Shown in pieces: positions 60,955 to 64,000 of a stretch of DNA of 64,000 nt. The notes under the pieces were generated by a model. That model saw only the letters and a list, made by a program, of their open reading frames with translations. It searched no databases and was not told the origin of the DNA. The stretch comes from Streptomyces sp. A2-16 (lineage in GTDB: Bacteria; Actinomycetota; Actinomycetes; Streptomycetales; Streptomycetaceae), in assembly GCF_018128905.1 (NCBI RefSeq), contig NZ_CP063808.1, positions 1,860,001 to 1,924,000 of the forward strand. The letters are read 5' to 3'. The stretch's first letter is position 1; each line of letters begins with the position of its first letter. The position numbers and the translations under genes are program-made.

Positions 60955-61611
60955 CTATGCGCGCGAGCGGTGCGCCACGTACGCCAGGGTCCCCAGCAGC
61001 AGCCTCGCCGCCGGTGGCTTCGTCGCCGTGTCCAGTGACGGCGGTCGCAGCCACCGGACCGGTCCCAGGCCGCCGCGGTCCGACGGCGGGGCCGTGATGT
61101 GGCTGCCGGGGCCCAGGCCGCGCAGGTCCAGGGAGGCGGCGTCGTCCCAGCCCATGCGGTAGAGGAGTTCGGTCAGGTCCGACGCGGCGCCGGGGGCGAC
61201 GAAGAACTGGGCGCGGCCCTCGGGGGTCGCGGTCACCGGGCCGAGGGGCAGGCCCATGCGCTCCAGACGGACCAGGGCGCGGCGCCCGGCCGGTTCGGCG
61301 ACCTCGATGACGTCGAAGGCGCGGCCGACCGGCAGCATCACCGAGGCGCCGGGGAACTCGGCCCACGCCTTGGTCACGTCGTCGAGCGTGGCCCCGGCCG
61401 GTACCGGGGGCGCGAAGTCGAGGGGGTGGGCGCCGGGTCGGCGGCAGTCCGCGCGACCGCAGGAGCAGGCGCCGGCCGAGGCCCGCGCGCCCGGGACGAC
61501 GTCCCAGCCCCAGAGTCCGGTGAACTCGGCGACGGCGGTGCACTCCGAGGAGCGGCCGCGCCTGCGCGTGCCGGAACGAATCTCCCGAATGCCGCCGATC
61601 GTGAAGCCCAT
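60955..61611 (-). CDS. Bifunctional DNA primase/polymerase (AEP)-like protein
   Basis: 218 residues from ATG at 61611, with GGAGGGGG directly upstream. It resembles the N-terminal domain of bifunctional primase-polymerases of phages and plasmids, but stands alone. Seen: SSECTAVAEFTGLWGWDVVPG, a Cys-rich loop CSCGRADCRRPGAHPL (zinc-binding), and the strand with FDVIEVAEPAGRRALVRLERMG in place of the usual catalytic DxE region. Only one acidic pair is evident, so activity is doubtful. It is conserved near ftsY in Streptomyces (SCO5581 by recall), suggesting a host role rather than a mobile remnant. Confidence 0.8.
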   Translation of the reverse strand: MGFTIGGIREIRSGTRRRGRSSECTAVAEFTGLWGWDVVPGARASAGACSCGRADCRRPGAHPLDFAPPVPAGATLDDVTKAWAEFPGASVMLPVGRAFDVIEVAEPAGRRALVRLERMGLPLGPVTATPEGRAQFFVAPGAASDLTELLYRMGWDDAASLDLRGLGPGSHITAPPSDRGGLGPVRWLRPPSLDTATKPPAARLLLGTLAYVAHRSRA

Positions 61612-62045
61612 GCCCCCTCCAACGGGTCCAGCGCGCCGGTGGTTACGAGACGGACGCGTTCGGTCACTCTCCGTTTCCTCATCCGGGCGATCCGGGCGTC
61701 CGGAAGCGTCCCGGGTGGTGCGCTGGGGCATGTGCGCCCCTGAGTGCACCGTTCCGCCCACCCCCGCTCGGTCTATGTCAAGTGAATCGTGTGGAGGCGA
61801 CCGTGAGTTCATTCGAAGGGGTGGCGAATGGTGGCGTTTCCGGGATCGCCATGGCTGGACGCGTGATCGTAGGATTACTTTGAGTGCACGAGTCCTGGGG
61901 GCACATGCGCTTGTGGGTATGCCGGAGGCAAGTCGGTTCCCCGTTCGAAGGCTGACAACCGCCGGACGAACGGCCGTATTTACCGGCATTCTGATAAGGC
62001 TTGGCGCACTCGGCGACAAGTGGTCTCAGGGATGGGGGCGTTCCA
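61612..62045. other. Divergent promoter region of the primase-like gene and nsdA
   Basis: 434 bases without a convincing gene. Near 61712-61745 GTGCGC.GGGGC..GTGCGCCCC...GTGCAC suggests overlapping dyads, and GGGGGCACATGCGC recurs near 61893. I see no clear promoter consensus. nsdA is a regulator gene, so control signals here would be of interest. Confidence 0.5.
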
Positions 62046-63551
62046 GTGGGCGGCAACAGTGGAAGCGGGACGGGCGCCGGGGGCGCCGCGCAGAGCTCCC
62101 CTCAGGCCGACAAACGCCCGAACGAACTGCTCACCTCCTGGTTCGTGCGCAGCGGCTGGTCCAAGGGCGAGCTCGCCCGCCAGGTCAACCGCAGGGCCCG
62201 CCAGTTGGGCGCCAACCACATCTCCACCGACACCTCGCGGGTGCGCCGCTGGCTGGACGGCGAGAACCCCCGCGAACCCATCCCCAGGATCCTGTCCGAG
62301 CTGTTCTCCGAGCGGTTCGGATGCGTCGTCTCCGTCGAGGACCTCGGACTGCGCGCCGCCCGCCAGTCGCCGTCCACGACCGGGGTCGACCTGCCCTGGA
62401 CGGGCCCGCAGACCGTGGCCCTGCTCAGCGAGTTCTCGCGCAGCGACCTCATGCTGGCGCGGCGCGGCTTCCTCGGGACCTCGCTGGCCCTGTCCGCGGG
62501 CCCGTCCCTCATCGAGCCCATGCAGCGCTGGCTGGTCCCCGGCCCGGGCAGCACCCCGCACCGGGAGCCCGACCCCGCCGCGGCGCGGCGCGTCGGCCGG
62601 CTCTCCCGGCCGGAGCTCGACCTCCTCGAGTCGACGACCGTGATGTTCCGCCAGTGGGACGCCCAGTGCGGCGGCGGCCTGCGCCGCAAGGCGGTCGTCG
62701 GCCAGCTGCACGAGGTGACCGACCTCCTCCAGGAGCCCCAGCCCGAGACCACCACCCGCAAGCTGTTCAAGGTCGCCGCCGAACTGGCCGAGCTCGCGGG
62801 CTGGATGTCGTACGACGTGGGCCTCCAGCCCACCGCCCAGAAGTACTTCGTGCTCGCCCTGCACGCCGCCAAGGAGGCCGGGGACAAGCCGCTCGGCTCC
62901 TATGTCCTGTCCAGCATGAGCCGCCAGATGATCCACCTCGGGCGGCCCGAGGACGCCCTGGAGCTGATCCACCTCGCGCAGTACGGCAGCCGGGACTGCG
63001 CGAGCCCGCGCACCCAGTCGATGCTGTATGCGATGGAGGCCCGCGCCTACGCCAACATGGGCCAGCCCGGCAAGTGCAAGCGGGCGGTCCGGATGGCCGA
63101 GGACACCTTCGCCGACGCCGACGAGTGGGACGAGCCGGACCCCGACTGGATCCGCTTCTTCTCCGAGGCCGAGCTGTACGGCGAGAACTCCCACTCCTAC
63201 CGCGACCTCGCCTACGTCGCCGGCCGCAGCCCGACCTACGCCTCCCTGGCCGAGCCCCTCATGCAGCGGGCGGTGGAGCTCTTCTCCGAGGACGGCGAGC
63301 ACCAGCGGTCGTACGCACTCAATCTCATCGGCATGGCCACCGTGCATCTGCTGCGGCGCGAGCCCGAGCAGTCCGCCGTACTGGCGGAACAGGCCATGCA
63401 CATCGCCAAGAAGGTCCGCTCCGAGCGCGTCAACACTCGTATTCGAAAGACGGTCGACACGGCCGTACGCGATTTCGGTGATCTCGCCGAGGTCGTCGAC
63501 CTGACGGAGAAGCTCGCCGTCGAACTGCCCGAGACCGCGGAAGCCGTCTGA
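62046..63551 (+). CDS. nsdA: Regulator NsdA
   Basis: 501 residues from GTG at 62046 (MGGNSGSGTGAGG), with a G-rich site upstream; the open frame reaches 62001. An N-terminal helix-turn-helix-like region (NELLTSWFVRSGWSKGELARQVNRRARQLGANHISTDTSRVRRWLDGENPREPIPRILSEL) and a helical TPR-like C-terminal half (QPTAQKYFVLALHAAKEAGDKPLGSY, SLAEPLMQRAVELFSEDG). This matches NsdA of S. coelicolor (SCO5582 by recall), a negative regulator of antibiotic production and morphological differentiation. A second such protein is usually encoded elsewhere. It lies directly upstream of amtB. Confidence 0.9.
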   Translation: MGGNSGSGTGAGGAAQSSPQADKRPNELLTSWFVRSGWSKGELARQVNRRARQLGANHISTDTSRVRRWLDGENPREPIPRILSELFSERFGCVVSVEDLGLRAARQSPSTTGVDLPWTGPQTVALLSEFSRSDLMLARRGFLGTSLALSAGPSLIEPMQRWLVPGPGSTPHREPDPAAARRVGRLSRPELDLLESTTVMFRQWDAQCGGGLRRKAVVGQLHEVTDLLQEPQPETTTRKLFKVAAELAELAGWMSYDVGLQPTAQKYFVLALHAAKEAGDKPLGSYVLSSMSRQMIHLGRPEDALELIHLAQYGSRDCASPRTQSMLYAMEARAYANMGQPGKCKRAVRMAEDTFADADEWDEPDPDWIRFFSEAELYGENSHSYRDLAYVAGRSPTYASLAEPLMQRAVELFSEDGEHQRSYALNLIGMATVHLLRREPEQSAVLAEQAMHIAKKVRSERVNTRIRKTVDTAVRDFGDLAEVVDLTEKLAVELPETAEAV

Positions 63552-63875
63552 GAACCCCGTAGATCCCCAGAACCCCGGCCGCGGCCGGCCCTCCCGAACT
63601 GCCCGACTCGGCTCCCCCATGCCAGGTCATCGGAAGGCCGACCGCGGCCGGTTTCTTTCCTTCTACGAAGGTTGCGCCACGATAACGATCGACGCGGCCC
63701 GAATCTGCCAGTTCATCGACGCGTAACACACCAGGCGCCTTCGTCACGGCGGCGAAACAACGAGGGGCTTCCACGGAAACGGCGCTGCGCCAATCTCATG
63801 GCGCATAACCGGCCCACCCCTCAATCCGCTCTGGCTTCGCCCGCACGGGGCCGTACCTACGACGAGGAGACGCCG
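63552..63875. other. Intergenic region between nsdA and amtB
   Basis: 324 bases. The first half has GC-rich inverted repeats (CCGGCCGCGG near 63577 and CCGCGGCCGG near 63643, followed by TTTCTTTCCTTC), probably the nsdA terminator. The second half holds the GlnR-like site and the amtB promoter. Confidence 0.6.
63743..63780 (+). promoter_or_regulatory. GlnR-like binding site upstream of amtB
   Basis: GTCAC (63743-63747), six bases, GAAAC (63754-63758), then a second GAAAC at 63776-63780, exactly two 11-base turns later. This fits the a-site/b-site pattern of actinobacterial GlnR. An extra GTAAC lies at 63723. The a2 position between the GAAACs is degenerate. Confidence 0.6.
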
Positions 63876-64000
63876 ATGGCACCAGCCATCACGCTCGCCG
63901 CAGACAAGCTGTCTGTGGCCAACACAGGCTTCATGTTGATCTGTTCCGCCCTGGTGCTGATCATGACCCCGGGCCTCGCCTTCTTCTACGGAGGCATGGT
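63876..64000 (+). CDS. amtB: Ammonium transporter AmtB (5' part only)
   Basis: Starts with ATG at 63876 behind GAGGAG; 41 full codons before the window ends. The visible sequence MAPAITLAADKLSVANTGFM is followed by helix 1 (LICSALVLIMTPGLAFFYGG), the conserved first helix of Amt/Rh proteins. It carries ammonium into the cell; in Streptomyces amtB heads an amtB-glnK-glnD operon under GlnR. The rest lies outside the window. Confidence 0.92.
   Translation, partial: MAPAITLAADKLSVANTGFMLICSALVLIMTPGLAFFYGGM

Noticed and set aside
61256..63481. A 741-codon plus-strand frame across the start of nsdA
   Set aside because: It overlaps nsdA in another frame, has Arg/Pro-rich composition and no ribosome site.

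Overview
The window is chromosomal Streptomyces DNA. GC is very high, codons mostly end in G or C, GTG starts are common, and the genes are typical of that genus: two conservons, ndgR, hupS, nsdA, accB/accE and glcP. From memory, the order follows the segment of the S. coelicolor chromosome from about accB (SCO5535) to amtB (SCO5583). That comparison is recall, not a search.

Layout. Bases 1-3100: the end of a family 8 polysaccharide lyase, then an acyl-CoA carboxylase beta/epsilon pair (accB, accE). Bases 3250-13900: two complete conservons in tandem on the minus strand, each cvnA-B-C-D (sensor-kinase-like protein, Roadblock/LC7 protein, DUF742 protein, Ras-like GTPase). Bases 14400-16200: a small gene of unknown function, a lipoprotein and a secreted inhibitor-like protein. 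Bases 16480-21000: a FAH-family enzyme, gltX, a DUF4241 protein, a HAD hydrolase and five tRNA genes (Gln-Glu-Glu-Gln-Glu). Bases 21000-26600: a MerR regulator divergent from a DUF4188 protein, ndgR divergent from leuCD, and hupS. Bases 26670-33750: a CofC/FbiD-like guanylyltransferase, an acyltransferase with gpsA, ddl, a DUF3515 lipoprotein, a one-domain Lrp-type protein, thiL-thiD and rpmB. Bases 34000-45100: a DAK2 protein, a coupled HSP90-like/TPR pair, recG, rsmD and coaD. Bases 45140-49010: a DivIVA-like coiled-coil protein, then the yceD-rpmF-rnc-mutM group. Bases 48980-61600: an HxlR regulator, a CAP-domain protein, acylphosphatase, smc, glcP, an F420-type oxidoreductase, an NCS1 permease, ftsY and a primase-polymerase-like protein. 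Bases 62046-64000: nsdA and the start of amtB behind a GlnR-like site.

Main result. recG is interrupted exactly inside its Walker A motif (GSGK^T) by an in-frame 338-residue intein at 41644-42657. The intein begins with Ala rather than Cys or Ser. It has the HLW block B, the block F Cys and the +1 Thr expected of class 3 (W-C-T) inteins. It also carries a LAGLIDADG-type endonuclease region in which one catalytic Asp appears to be Val. Without it the protein is a normal 740-residue RecG helicase.

Other points. An HSP90-like ATPase and a 974-residue TPR protein form a translationally coupled pair between the DAK2 gene and recG. A fragment of a dispersed Streptomyces hairpin element lies inside the smc coding sequence near the hinge. 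gltX sits close to tRNA genes for both Glu and Gln, the two tRNAs that one GluRS charges in bacteria lacking GlnRS. Several clean inverted repeats lie at regulator promoters (MerR, NdgR, HxlR) and a GlnR-like site precedes amtB. No prophage, transposase, CRISPR array or biosynthetic gene cluster was seen.
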